A stretch of 64,000 bases of DNA from Paraburkholderia fungorum (lineage in GTDB: Bacteria; Pseudomonadota; Gammaproteobacteria; Burkholderiales; Burkholderiaceae): contig NZ_CADFGE010000013.1 in NCBI RefSeq assembly GCF_902833645.1, positions 62,001 through 126,000 on the forward strand. Reading direction: 5' to 3'. Under the pieces are notes generated by a model, which was not told where the DNA came from, searched no databases, and worked only from the letters and a program-made list of their open reading frames with translations. The position numbers and the translations under genes were made by a program. Below, in pieces: positions 52,837 through 60,833 of the stretch (positions are counted from its first letter, which is position 1; every line of letters begins with the position of its first letter).

Positions 52837-53208
52837 TTACCGTCCGCTTGCAGTCATCTGATCGCTCCCGCGCCACGCCTGCTCAATCTGCTGGAACCGG
52901 GCTTGATTACGCGCGATGGTTGTGGCGCTGGGCGGATAATCGTTTTTGTTAGCCGGCGCGAAGCCCGCGCGCTCCGCCTGCAATAACTCCGCTCGAACCT
53001 GTGCCCGCGTCTTGCCGTCCGGATTTGGCGTATCGGCCGAGACAGAAGCTGGCTCCGCCGACTGGGGACCGGTTACGGGGTTCATGTGCGGGTACTGGTT
53101 ACGCCCGGATCCGTTATGACCACCACCGCCGCCGGCGAACGCCGTGACGGCCGCCGACAGGAGCAAGGTTCCGAATACCGAGTGTTTGATCAGAATGAGA
53201 TGTTTCAT
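52837..53208 (-). CDS. DUF4148-type small exported protein
   Basis: A 123-residue secreted protein: the signal ends at TAFAGGGGGH, then a Gly/Pro-rich linker and the DUF4148 core TRAQVRAELLQAERAGFAPANKNDYPPSATTIARNQARF. The family is abundant in Burkholderiaceae and has no proven function. Start 53208 follows AAGGAG. A second member is encoded at 54423-54710 with the same core. Confidence 0.8.
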   Translation of the reverse strand: MKHLILIKHSVFGTLLLSAAVTAFAGGGGGHNGSGRNQYPHMNPVTGPQSAEPASVSADTPNPDGKTRAQVRAELLQAERAGFAPANKNDYPPSATTIARNQARFQQIEQAWRGSDQMTASGR

Positions 53209-53499
53209 GATTGACTCCTTGAATAGGCAAAATCGCAATGCGCAGCGCGCATCGACGCACAAGCGACCGAGGTGCCAATGCGCGGACGAAAGCCCTGCGG
53301 CTACGACCTCAGCGTCTTATGAAAAATCGCGAAGTGTTTCAGCCGGATCCAGATGGCGCGGCTGTGCGATGCAGGCGGAGCTGGCGTCAATCGTAGGTAA
53401 GACGGCGGTCCCGTCCTGTGAACGAGGCCAACCTGAACGGATGGAATCGTCCGTCCGCAACCATCAATCGAAAACACGTCCGACGTCAGCAGCCAGGGG

Positions 53500-53889
53500 T
53501 CAATTGCGAAATACCTGAAACAGGATGCGAGCGGGGGGAGAAGCGGAAAGGAGAAGGGGCTGCTGCCGCGTCGGCAAGCGCGGGTGAACGGCTAGCGCAG
53601 GTATCGTGGAGCCGCCCCAAATCAGCGGTATCCAGACGAGCGGCGACGGCTTTGATCGTGTGACACGACCGGGCTGTGCCGGATTGTCGCAGTGGCCGTG
53701 CCAAACTGCGGCGGTCTGGTGATCGTGCAGGTCGCCATGTCCATCAGAGGCGATGGCCAGCACCGCTTGATTCGTTGGGGTGGAATGCCGCGTCATCGCA
53801 CAGGCATACGCGGCCACCCACAGTTGGCTGAAGAACACCACAACGAGTAGCGTTACAGCACAAAACGTACGTGTGGCGTCGCGGCGCAT
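53500..53889 (-). CDS. Small exported His-rich protein of the copper cluster
   Basis: A 129-residue protein starting RRDATRTFCAVTLLVVVFFSQLWVAAYAC, a signal or membrane segment, followed by a His-rich stretch SDGHGDLHDHQTAAVWHGHC and a C-terminus PPARILFQVFRN, a style seen in short secreted proteins next to copper genes. Function unknown; metal binding is likely from the His content. Confidence 0.55.
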   Translation of the reverse strand: MRRDATRTFCAVTLLVVVFFSQLWVAAYACAMTRHSTPTNQAVLAIASDGHGDLHDHQTAAVWHGHCDNPAQPGRVTRSKPSPLVWIPLIWGGSTIPALAVHPRLPTRQQPLLLSASPPARILFQVFRN

Positions 53890-54422
53890 GATAGGCTGTC
53901 AACCCGCTTGATTCGCGTTGAGTGACGCGCGCTGCAAGTCAGAGAGTGACAAAGTCGCATCCCCGAACTCGCTCGCAGCCGGCGCGCCAGACGGTTCCGT
54001 CGGGTACCCGGTTTGCCTTGCTGCCTTGTTCGTTGCTGTTGCGCACCACATTTCTTCACCTCGACTCACCGATGGAACGGAGTCCTGTCACTCCCGCGAC
54101 ATGCCTGTCAAAGGAGAAGCTGTCAGGTTCTTCCTGACCGCACTCGCATTGTGCTGACGGGCGACGACACGTGGCATGGGTCAACACCCTATCGATGCGG
54201 TAGGAAACCCCATCGAAGTTTGCTTGATCCTGCGGCGTTCGGACTCGGCGTCAGCCAATGGTTTGTTAATGCGGCAGCGGCTTGCAATGCCCCGAAGCAG
54301 ATTGGGATAGTCGTAGCTTTTCCGTGATGCGGGAACGGCAAACAGAAGCGTGCGACTCGACGCGCAACGGCATCGCTTCAAGGCTGCATCTGGCTGGCCA
54401 GATGCAGCCGAAGTCATGTCAC
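53890..54422. other. Gene-poor intergenic region
   Basis: These 533 bases carry no frame I can support on either strand and no clear terminator. It may hold the promoter of the leftward gene at 53500-53889. Confidence 0.4.
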
Positions 54423-54710
54423 TCAGTGTGACAGCCGGTACAGTTCCTGATTGCGCCGAATCGTTTCGGCGCCCGGCGGATAGTCGTTCCTCCGGAATGG
54501 CAGAAGGCCGTCTTTCTGTGCCTGAATCAGTTCGGCATGAACTTCGGCACGTGTTTTACCACGCGCGCCGGAGGAATAGGTGCCGTCCGCGACGCCACCC
54601 ACAGCGGTATCGTTGCCGGTCGCACCAGCAGATTGGTAGTTGGCGTCTGCAAAGGCCGGCACAGCCGCGGCGATACCGATAACAGCAAGAAGGACGGTAA
54701 GCAGCTTCAT
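54423..54710 (-). CDS. DUF4148-type small exported protein (second copy)
   Basis: A 95-residue secreted protein with signal KLLTVLLAVIGIAAAVPAFAD and core KTRAEVHAELIQAQKDGLLPFRRNDYPPGAETIRRNQELY, matching the core of the protein at 52837-53208 (AQVRAELLQAERAG, NDYPPSATTIARNQ). The shared NDYPP motif makes it a true family member. It lies downstream of the terminator of the copD operon, so it is probably a separate transcript. Confidence 0.8.
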   Translation of the reverse strand: MKLLTVLLAVIGIAAAVPAFADANYQSAGATGNDTAVGGVADGTYSSGARGKTRAEVHAELIQAQKDGLLPFRRNDYPPGAETIRRNQELYRLSH

Positions 54711-54905
54711 TCAATTACTCCGTTTCAGTGTTGACGGAGTCAGTTTAGGTATCGGTCTCTGACAGGACCGTGGCCACCACATGAACATTTCGTCAGATAC
54801 CCACGACATGCACGACAGCGTTGCCCCCTGAGGTGAGACGTCTTCACACAGGACTCCAAAAGGATGCTGCCACGAACCTCATTGAAGTGCAGAGTGAATG
54901 GGCAT

Positions 54906-54936
54906 AAAAAAAGGACCCGGACACAGATCCGGATCC
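54906..54936 (-). terminator. Terminator of the leftward copper operon
   Basis: On the minus strand GGATCCGGA, a six-base loop and TCCGGGTCC (one G-U pair) are followed by seven T residues. It lies about 105 bases after the copD stop and closes the operon that begins at 59883. Confidence 0.85.
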
Positions 54937-55041
54937 TGTAAAAGATGGTCGTTGCCTAAAGCCAATCAAGGCCAGGTGGCGCCTTCATCGAGCTGGCGGC
55001 GATGACCATCTGCGTGGACTGAAGAGGTTCTCGGGTGCGAA

Positions 55042-55986
55042 CTAGGACGTACCGGGCAAAGGACTGGAAACCAGGATCGCAGCCGCAACCAGCACGGTTA
55101 CCAGCACCACCGACTCGACGTGCAGGACGGTGGCGAAACGCTTCAGCGGTCGCCCGGGTGACGCCGATGCAGTGTCCGTCAACGACGTCATCAGCCCGGG
55201 CATTTCAAAGAAACGGTTGTGTCCGCCAAGCGCAGCGGCGATGAATACGAAGGCAAGCTTCAGCAGCAGCACCTGCCCGTATGCCGAGTCCAGCAGATTG
55301 CCAGGCGAGTTGACGCCGCGCCAGCCGTTGTATGCACCGGTGATGAACAGGGCGATCAGCGCGAATGTCGCCGTGTCCGATAGCGACTGGATGAACGCTG
55401 CGCCATTCGTGCGCTCGTTTCCCGGCACCCTGAAGAAACGTGGCACAACCACGTAGGTCGCGACCAGCACGAGGCCGACCCACGCACTGATGGCCAGCAG
55501 GTGAATCCAGTCCGCCCACACCGGCACACTGAACACGCCGGCGTCCACCGGGTGCCCTGCGTTGCTTCGCGTCATCGCAAAGCCCGCGAGTGCGAGCCAC
55601 AGCACCGGCTGCAAGCGGATGCTGCCCGCTCGCGGCGGCATCAGTGAGATGCCAGCTACGCATAACAGGAACGCTGCGCCAGCCGCCCAGGTGTGGCCAT
55701 AACCGGTTCCCTCAATCATCGAGCGTACGGCTGGCCACGCGTCGGCAAGTGTCGAGTCGCTCATCAACGCGCAATGAATCCAGAACTCAAACACCGATGC
55801 CAGAAGCGCAACGATCGCTGCAACGCGAAACGCCCGCGTCAACCGGCGACTGACGCCCGCCTGCCAGGCGGACGGCGAACGGGCCAGCCACCGTTCGCTC
55901 AGCAACGCACCGACGAGTACCGCAAAGCCGAGGTTGTGCAGCGCAACGGATGCGAGCCGCAAAACGCCGAGGAAACCGTCGTTCAT
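55042..55986 (-). CDS. copD: Copper resistance membrane protein CopD
   Basis: A 314-residue inner-membrane protein with about eight spans, thought to work with CopC in moving copper across the inner membrane. Spans carry conserved-type histidines: ASVALHNLGFAVLVGALL, EFWIHCALM, SNAGHPVDAG, VPVWADWIHLLAISAWVGLVLV and LGGHNRFF. The start ATG overlaps the copC stop (TGATG), a classic coupled pair. Confidence 0.9.
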   Translation of the reverse strand: MNDGFLGVLRLASVALHNLGFAVLVGALLSERWLARSPSAWQAGVSRRLTRAFRVAAIVALLASVFEFWIHCALMSDSTLADAWPAVRSMIEGTGYGHTWAAGAAFLLCVAGISLMPPRAGSIRLQPVLWLALAGFAMTRSNAGHPVDAGVFSVPVWADWIHLLAISAWVGLVLVATYVVVPRFFRVPGNERTNGAAFIQSLSDTATFALIALFITGAYNGWRGVNSPGNLLDSAYGQVLLLKLAFVFIAAALGGHNRFFEMPGLMTSLTDTASASPGRPLKRFATVLHVESVVLVTVLVAAAILVSSPLPGTS

Positions 55987-56360
55987 CACTTCACCTTGAA
56001 GGTGTATGTGCCCTTGGTCTTATGGGCATCCTTTGTCATGACGGCCCACTGCACCGAATAGGAACCGGACGACAGCTTCGGAACGGCAAGCGTCAGAACG
56101 CGCCGATTCGACGGATCGACCTTCGCTTTTTCCTTACCGACCGGTGCGCCACTTGCGTCGGTCACCTTGATCGTGCTGAAAGTGGACTCCAGGTCTTCAT
56201 TGAAGGTGAGCCGCAGCGCGTCGGGTGCCACGTCAACAGTGCTGCCAGAGGCCGGGACGGCACTCTCGAGCTTGCCGTGTGCGAACGCGGCAGCCGGCAC
56301 GAGCGCGATGGCGACTGCAGTGGCCAGACCCGTGAGTTGCTTGCGAGTGAATGTTTTCAT
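55986..56360 (-). CDS. copC: Periplasmic copper-binding protein CopC
   Basis: A 124-residue secreted cupredoxin-like beta-barrel protein. The signal ends at AAAFA, so mature CopC begins with His (HGKLESAVPASGSTVDVAPDALRLTFNEDLE), the residue that binds Cu(II). The C-terminal motif VMTKDAHKTKGTYTFKV holds the other His/Asp ligands. The Met-rich Cu(I) site of some CopCs is absent, so it is a Cu(II)-only type. I favour the ATG at 56360 over one at 56372. Confidence 0.9.
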   Translation of the reverse strand: MKTFTRKQLTGLATAVAIALVPAAAFAHGKLESAVPASGSTVDVAPDALRLTFNEDLESTFSTIKVTDASGAPVGKEKAKVDPSNRRVLTLAVPKLSSGSYSVQWAVMTKDAHKTKGTYTFKVK

Positions 56361-56427
56361 GTTCTTGCGCATCCTGAATAGTCAAATTGGGTGTTGCTTG
56401 CGATTGGTCACAACACCCAGCGAATCC

Positions 56428-56778
56428 TTACTTCTTCTGCAGCTTCGTCACCGTCAGTGCGCCGTCCACTTCTTCGGCCACGAAATCAATCTTGTCGCCG
56501 ACCTTGACCTGCGAAATCATTGCCGGGTCCTTGACCTTGAACACCATCGTCATAGCGTCCATGCCCAGGTTTTCCAGCGGACCATGCTTGATGGTCAGCT
56601 TGCCGGCAGCCGTGTCGACCTTCTTGATCTCTCCGTGCGACATGCTGTTCTTCGCGTCGCCCGCCTGTTTCGCGCTGCCTCCGCTCATGTCCGTGTTGCC
56701 CATTTCGCCAGCCGCATAGGCCGATGCCGAGATTGCCAATACGCAGCCAACTGCAATCGATACAAATGCGTTCTTCAT
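56428..56778 (-). CDS. CusF-like periplasmic copper-binding protein
   Basis: A 116-residue secreted OB-fold protein. After the signal (AISASAYAAGEMG) comes SHGEIKKVDTAAGKLTIKHGPLENLGMDAMTMVFKVKDPAMISQVKVGDKIDF, where the His of KHGPLENLGM and the Met pair of MDAMTM stand at the CusF Cu(I) ligand positions; the Trp of E. coli CusF is not evident at the usual place. GGAGAAATAG lies upstream of the start. No CusA/CusB pump is encoded here, unlike in the Cus system. Confidence 0.87.
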   Translation of the reverse strand: MKNAFVSIAVGCVLAISASAYAAGEMGNTDMSGGSAKQAGDAKNSMSHGEIKKVDTAAGKLTIKHGPLENLGMDAMTMVFKVKDPAMISQVKVGDKIDFVAEEVDGALTVTKLQKK

Positions 56779-56841
56779 CACTATTTCTCCGAGGGTTAAA
56801 AGACAAAACTGCACCGGACAGCGTGCCCGGCGGAATCAAAA

Positions 56842-58137
56842 TCAGCTGTCCGGCAGCTCGCCGGTGTATTCGTAGGCGACCGTTCCCTTGGGATGCTTGA
56901 ACCAGCCCGGGTCGCGATAGTCCTTGCGCCCCAATCCCTCACGAACCTTCACAACGGTGAACATGCCGCCCATTTCGAGCGCGCCAAACGGACCTTTACC
57001 GGTCATCATTGGTAGCGTGTTGTCGGGCAGTGGCATTTCCATCTCGCCCATCGCGCCACCGGTGCTGCCCATCGCCATGTAGTCAGGCACGAGCTTGTTG
57101 ATGCGTTTCGCGAGGTCCTTCTGCGGCACGCCAATGAGGTTCGGTACGGAGTGCCCCATCGCATTCATCGTGTGGTGGGACTTGTGGCAGTGAAACGCCC
57201 AGTCTCCGGGCCGGTTTGCCGTGAATTCGATGGCACGCATCTGGCCGACCGCGACGTCGGCGGTCACCTCAGGCCAGCGAGCAGCCGGTGGAATCCATCC
57301 GCCGTCCGTGCCGGCGACCTCGAAGTGATAGCCGTGCAGATGGATAGGGTGATTCGTCATCGTCAGGTTGCCGAAGCGGATGCGCACACGGTCCCCGGCG
57401 CGTACCGGCAATGGGTCGATGCCCGGAAAGACCCGCGAATTCCACGTCCACATGTTGAAATCGGTCATCTCGTTGACGCGCGGCGTAAAACTGCCCGGGT
57501 CGATGTCGTACGCGGACATGATGAACACGAAGTCGCGGTCGACCTGCATGACACCGGGATCCTTCGGATGGACGATGAACGTGCCCATCATCCCCATCGC
57601 CATCTGCACCATCTCGTCGGCGTGCGGGTGATACATGAAGGTGCCGTGCTTCTCGAGCTGGAATTCGTAGACGAACGTCTTGCCCGGGGGGATATGCGGT
57701 TGCGTCAGGCCGCCGACGCCGTCCATGCCGGACGGCAACAGCATCCCGTGCCAGTGGACCGTGGTGTGCTCCGGCAACTTGTTGGTCACGAAGATGCGAA
57801 CCTTGTCGCCTTCGACCGCCTCGATGGTTGGGCCTGGGGCCTGGCCGTTGTAACCCCAGAGATTCGCGTTCATGCCCGGCGCCATTTCGCGCACGACCGG
57901 TTCGGCAATCAGGTGAAATTCCTTCCAGCCGTTTTTCATGCGCCACGGCAGCGACCAGCCATTCAATGTGGCAACGGGCGTGTATGGACGACCATTGGGA
58001 GGCGCGAGCGGCGGTTGCATCGTGGCCTTGGCCATCGTAGGCGCCTCAGGCAGCGACGCAGCACCCGCCTTGCTGACCAGGGCCGCCCCCAACAATGCGG
58101 CTCCCGAGCCGCCGAGAAAATTTCGACGTGACACCAT
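56842..58137 (-). CDS. Tat-exported multicopper oxidase (second, compact type)
   Basis: A 431-residue copper oxidase starting VSRRNFLGGSGAALLGAAL (Tat signal). The ligand blocks are VHWHGMLL, MYHPHADEM, HPIHLHGYHFE and FHCHKSHHTMNAMGH, so all type 1, 2 and 3 copper sites are present. It is shorter than the oxidase at 28838-30370 and has a Met-rich C-terminal part (MAMGSTGGAMGEMEM). It follows the TolC-like gene by one base and is followed by cusF-, copC- and copD-like genes. Confidence 0.92.
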   Translation of the reverse strand: MVSRRNFLGGSGAALLGAALVSKAGAASLPEAPTMAKATMQPPLAPPNGRPYTPVATLNGWSLPWRMKNGWKEFHLIAEPVVREMAPGMNANLWGYNGQAPGPTIEAVEGDKVRIFVTNKLPEHTTVHWHGMLLPSGMDGVGGLTQPHIPPGKTFVYEFQLEKHGTFMYHPHADEMVQMAMGMMGTFIVHPKDPGVMQVDRDFVFIMSAYDIDPGSFTPRVNEMTDFNMWTWNSRVFPGIDPLPVRAGDRVRIRFGNLTMTNHPIHLHGYHFEVAGTDGGWIPPAARWPEVTADVAVGQMRAIEFTANRPGDWAFHCHKSHHTMNAMGHSVPNLIGVPQKDLAKRINKLVPDYMAMGSTGGAMGEMEMPLPDNTLPMMTGKGPFGALEMGGMFTVVKVREGLGRKDYRDPGWFKHPKGTVAYEYTGELPDS

Positions 58138-58138
58138 T

Positions 58139-59584
58139 TCATTTACCTTCGGAATCTGTAGGCGACGCGGGTTGCATCGTGGATTGCGTCGTGGGCGCGG
58201 ATGGCGCTGAAGTCATCGCGAGCGGCGGCAGGCGGCCACCGACTGCCTGCTGCAGGTCGGTCTCCGCGAGCCAATAGTCCTTCAACGCGTCGATATAGCT
58301 GTTCACAGCGCCGACCTGGTCGCGCGAATCCGACAGCAGCTCGAAGACGCTCGCGAGCATGCCGTTGTAGCGAAGCAGGAGCTCGTCCGAAATGGTTTTC
58401 CGGATTGGCACGACTTCATCGCGGTAGTGCTTCGCGACGTCGTAATCGATCACATAGGCCGAATACGACTCGCGAACTTCAGACCGCGCGTTAATCGCAG
58501 TCTCGGCGACACGGTTGACCGACTGCATGTAAATCGCTTCGGCGCGCGCAACCTTCGAGCCGCCCCAGTTGAAAATGGGAATCTCGACGCTGATTTCGTA
58601 GCCCTGCTCATGGCCGTCGGACGTCGTGAAATTGTTCTGATACCCGACGTCCAGTGCGTTGATGAAACGCGTCGCCTTGCTGAGACCCAATGAGGATGCA
58701 ACACTCTGCGTCTGCAGCTTCGCGGCCTGGATGTCCAGCCGGTTCTGCATCGCGAAGCTCTCGAGGTCGTTGCGCTCGGGTCGGTTCTTGGGCAGGTCAG
58801 GCAGACGGTCGGGAAGTGTGTAATGCGTCCCGGCACCCCACAGACCCATCGTCCGCGTAAGCTTTTCCCGCGCGGACACAGACTGCTGCCGCGTTTTAGC
58901 CAGTTGAGCCACTGCGTCTGCATAGAAAGCCTGCTCACGCGCGTAGTCGAGCTTGCTGAAGTTGCCGGCCTGTTGCATCCGCAACGCCAGTTCGGCCCCA
59001 GCCTCCGCCGAATCCTTCACCTGCGTGGCATATGCCGCAGCCTGCTCGGCGGCCACCGCGTTGACATAGGCCCGTCGTGCGTCAGCGGCCACTTTGAGCA
59101 TCGCATCCGCCGCCAGGAGCTTGGTCTGCTCGAAGCGGCGGCTCTCGATGCGCGTCGCCAGCGGCAACGTCAGGACATTCAATAAGCCGAGCGTGAACGT
59201 GCGGTTGATGCTCAGGTCGTTGCCCCCGTGGGTGCGGCTAAAACTGAAGCCGGGGTTCGGGAGTCGTCCGGCCTGAACCAGGTCCGCTTCGGAAATGCCG
59301 AGCTCTCCGTACGAGGCCTGCAGGCCCCGGTTGTTCAGCAGCGCAATCTGGACTGCGTCATCCATGCTCAATGGCCTGGAAAGCAGTTCCTGCGTTCGCT
59401 TTGCGACGGCGTCCCGGTCTTCGTCTGTCTTCACCAGTACGGCGTCTTTCCCAAGACGCTCCGAAGCGGTCGTCGAAACGGTATTGAAGCCGCCGTCCTT
59501 CGAAAACGTCGTGCAGCCGGCGAGAAACACCAGCGCGCTGGCAACAGCAACGATGCGGCCACCTGAAAAGAAATTCGAGGTCAT
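58139..59584 (-). CDS. TolC-family outer-membrane lipoprotein
   Basis: A 481-residue outer-membrane channel protein with lipobox VFLAGC at 19-24. It has two repeated OEP-type segments, seen from SMDDAVQIALLNNRGLQASYGELGISEADLVQAGRLPNPGF and from LESFAMQNRLDIQAAKLQTQSVASSLGLSKATR, with long helices between. It is CusC/CzcC-like, yet no RND pump or membrane-fusion gene is in the operon; instead it is paired with a multicopper oxidase. Its start overlaps the stop of the small gene upstream (4 bases). Confidence 0.88.
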   Translation of the reverse strand: MTSNFFSGGRIVAVASALVFLAGCTTFSKDGGFNTVSTTASERLGKDAVLVKTDEDRDAVAKRTQELLSRPLSMDDAVQIALLNNRGLQASYGELGISEADLVQAGRLPNPGFSFSRTHGGNDLSINRTFTLGLLNVLTLPLATRIESRRFEQTKLLAADAMLKVAADARRAYVNAVAAEQAAAYATQVKDSAEAGAELALRMQQAGNFSKLDYAREQAFYADAVAQLAKTRQQSVSAREKLTRTMGLWGAGTHYTLPDRLPDLPKNRPERNDLESFAMQNRLDIQAAKLQTQSVASSLGLSKATRFINALDVGYQNNFTTSDGHEQGYEISVEIPIFNWGGSKVARAEAIYMQSVNRVAETAINARSEVRESYSAYVIDYDVAKHYRDEVVPIRKTISDELLLRYNGMLASVFELLSDSRDQVGAVNSYIDALKDYWLAETDLQQAVGGRLPPLAMTSAPSAPTTQSTMQPASPTDSEGK

Positions 59585-59883
59585 TTCGCCGGTCCCTCGT
59601 GTTTGGAGCTGTGTTCGTTGTTTTTAGCGTCGGCGCTGCCAGTGGGCATCGCGCCGTGGCTCATCCCTTTCATCCCCGATGGACCCGTCACGGCCTGATT
59701 GAACTCCTGCCAGGTGGGCGCTTTCTGGTCCCGGTATGGCTGGTAGTCCGCGAAGGCAGACGGCACGCTGACCGCCGGAACCAATGCGGCAGCGTCGGTC
59801 GGGTCAGGAAACGTGGTGGTGGCGTGCACAAGCGCCGGCAACAATGCCGCCGCGCTCAGCAGCGCCGTGATAAACGTTCGCAT
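59581..59883 (-). CDS. Small exported protein at the head of the copper operon
   Basis: A 100-residue secreted protein: signal (ITALLSAAALLPALVHA), a Pro/Ala-rich part, then YQPYRDQKAPTWQEFNQAVTGPSGMKGMSHGAMP and a charged, His-containing tail (NNEHSSKHEGPAK). It is the first gene of the leftward operon and overlaps the TolC-like gene by ATGA. Not a recognised domain; the Met/His patch suggests copper binding. Confidence 0.7.
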   Translation of the reverse strand: MRTFITALLSAAALLPALVHATTTFPDPTDAAALVPAVSVPSAFADYQPYRDQKAPTWQEFNQAVTGPSGMKGMSHGAMPTGSADAKNNEHSSKHEGPAK

Positions 59884-60043
59884 GGATTTTTCTCGTCGTC
59901 AGTCGGTGTAGTTGTGCAGTTATCGACCCGAACGGCGAACAGGTTTTTCACCGTAGGTCCATACACAAGACACCGCCCGGAGCTTATCCGCGAGCGGGTG
60001 ACGAAAGCATGGCCGCAAAATGACCAAATTTTCAGACAAGCCG

Positions 60044-60065
60044 AAGATGACTAAAATGTCATTTT
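60044..60065. promoter_or_regulatory. Cus/Cop-type box between the copper operon and copR
   Basis: The 22-bp palindrome AAGATGACTA-AA-ATGTCATTTT matches the CusR box AAAATGACAA-N2-TTGTCATTTT at 17 of 20 positions. A second half-site AAAATGAC sits at 60017-60024 and GTCATTTT at 60069-60076, so copies may be arrayed. It lies between the divergent operon (59883) and copR (60162), so the response regulator probably controls both. Confidence 0.75.
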
Positions 60066-60161
60066 GGCGTCATTTTCGGTTCACCTTCCGTCCGCTAGGC
60101 TGCGTGCATTAGACTCGTTGTGTCTCAACTGGCGGCCAGCGCACCACCCACATAACTTGCC

Positions 60162-60833
60162 ATGCGCATACTGATAGTTGAAGACGAGCCGAAAATGGCC
60201 TCCTACCTCCGCAAGGGGCTCACGGAAGCCAGCTACACGGTCGATACCGCCGATAATGGCAAAGACGGCCTCTTTCTCGCAATGCAGCAAGAGTTCGATC
60301 TGATCGTACTCGACGTGATGCTCCCTGAAATGGACGGTTTCGAGGTCCTGAGGAGGCTCAGGGCACAGAAACACACGCCTGTTCTGCTACTGACGGCGAG
60401 GGACGCGATCGAAGACAAGGTAGCGGGGCTCGAGCTTGGCGCCGACGATTACCTGTCCAAGCCGTTCGCCTATGCGGAGTTTCTCGCGCGCATTCGCTCA
60501 CTGCTGCGGCGGGCGCCGCGCGGTGTTCGTGACATGCTGGTGATCGCTGACCTCGAAGTGGATCTCGTCAAGCGCAGGGTCCGGCGAGGGGACACTCGCA
60601 TCGACCTCACAGCGCAGGAATTTTCGCTGCTCCAGTTGCTCGCCGAACGACCGGGTGAGGTCCTCACGCGCACGTTCATTACGTCGCAAATCTGGGACAT
60701 GAACTTCGATAGCGACACCAACGTGGTCGACGTCGCGATCAAACGACTGCGGGCAAAGCTTGACGCGCCCTTCGACAGAAAGCTGCTGCATACGATTCGG
60801 GGCATGGGCTATGTACTGGAGGCGCGGTCTTGA
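60162..60833 (+). CDS. copR: OmpR-family copper response regulator
   Basis: A 223-residue regulator: receiver domain with acidic pair at 8-9 (VEDEPKM), phosphorylation site Asp51 in VLDVMLPEMDG and Lys100 in YLSKPFAY, then a C-terminal winged helix (IDLTAQEFSLLQLLAERPGEVLTR, VVDVAIKRLRAKLD). It is close in pattern to CusR/CopR and coupled to a sensor kinase gene (TTGA overlap). A Cus/Cop-type box lies about 100 bases upstream. Confidence 0.92.
   Translation: MRILIVEDEPKMASYLRKGLTEASYTVDTADNGKDGLFLAMQQEFDLIVLDVMLPEMDGFEVLRRLRAQKHTPVLLLTARDAIEDKVAGLELGADDYLSKPFAYAEFLARIRSLLRRAPRGVRDMLVIADLEVDLVKRRVRRGDTRIDLTAQEFSLLQLLAERPGEVLTRTFITSQIWDMNFDSDTNVVDVAIKRLRAKLDAPFDRKLLHTIRGMGYVLEARS

Noticed and set aside
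57151..58131. Rightward frame of 326 codons
   Set aside because: It is antisense to the multicopper oxidase at 56842-58137 and consists of His/Arg/Asp-rich sequence without a fold.
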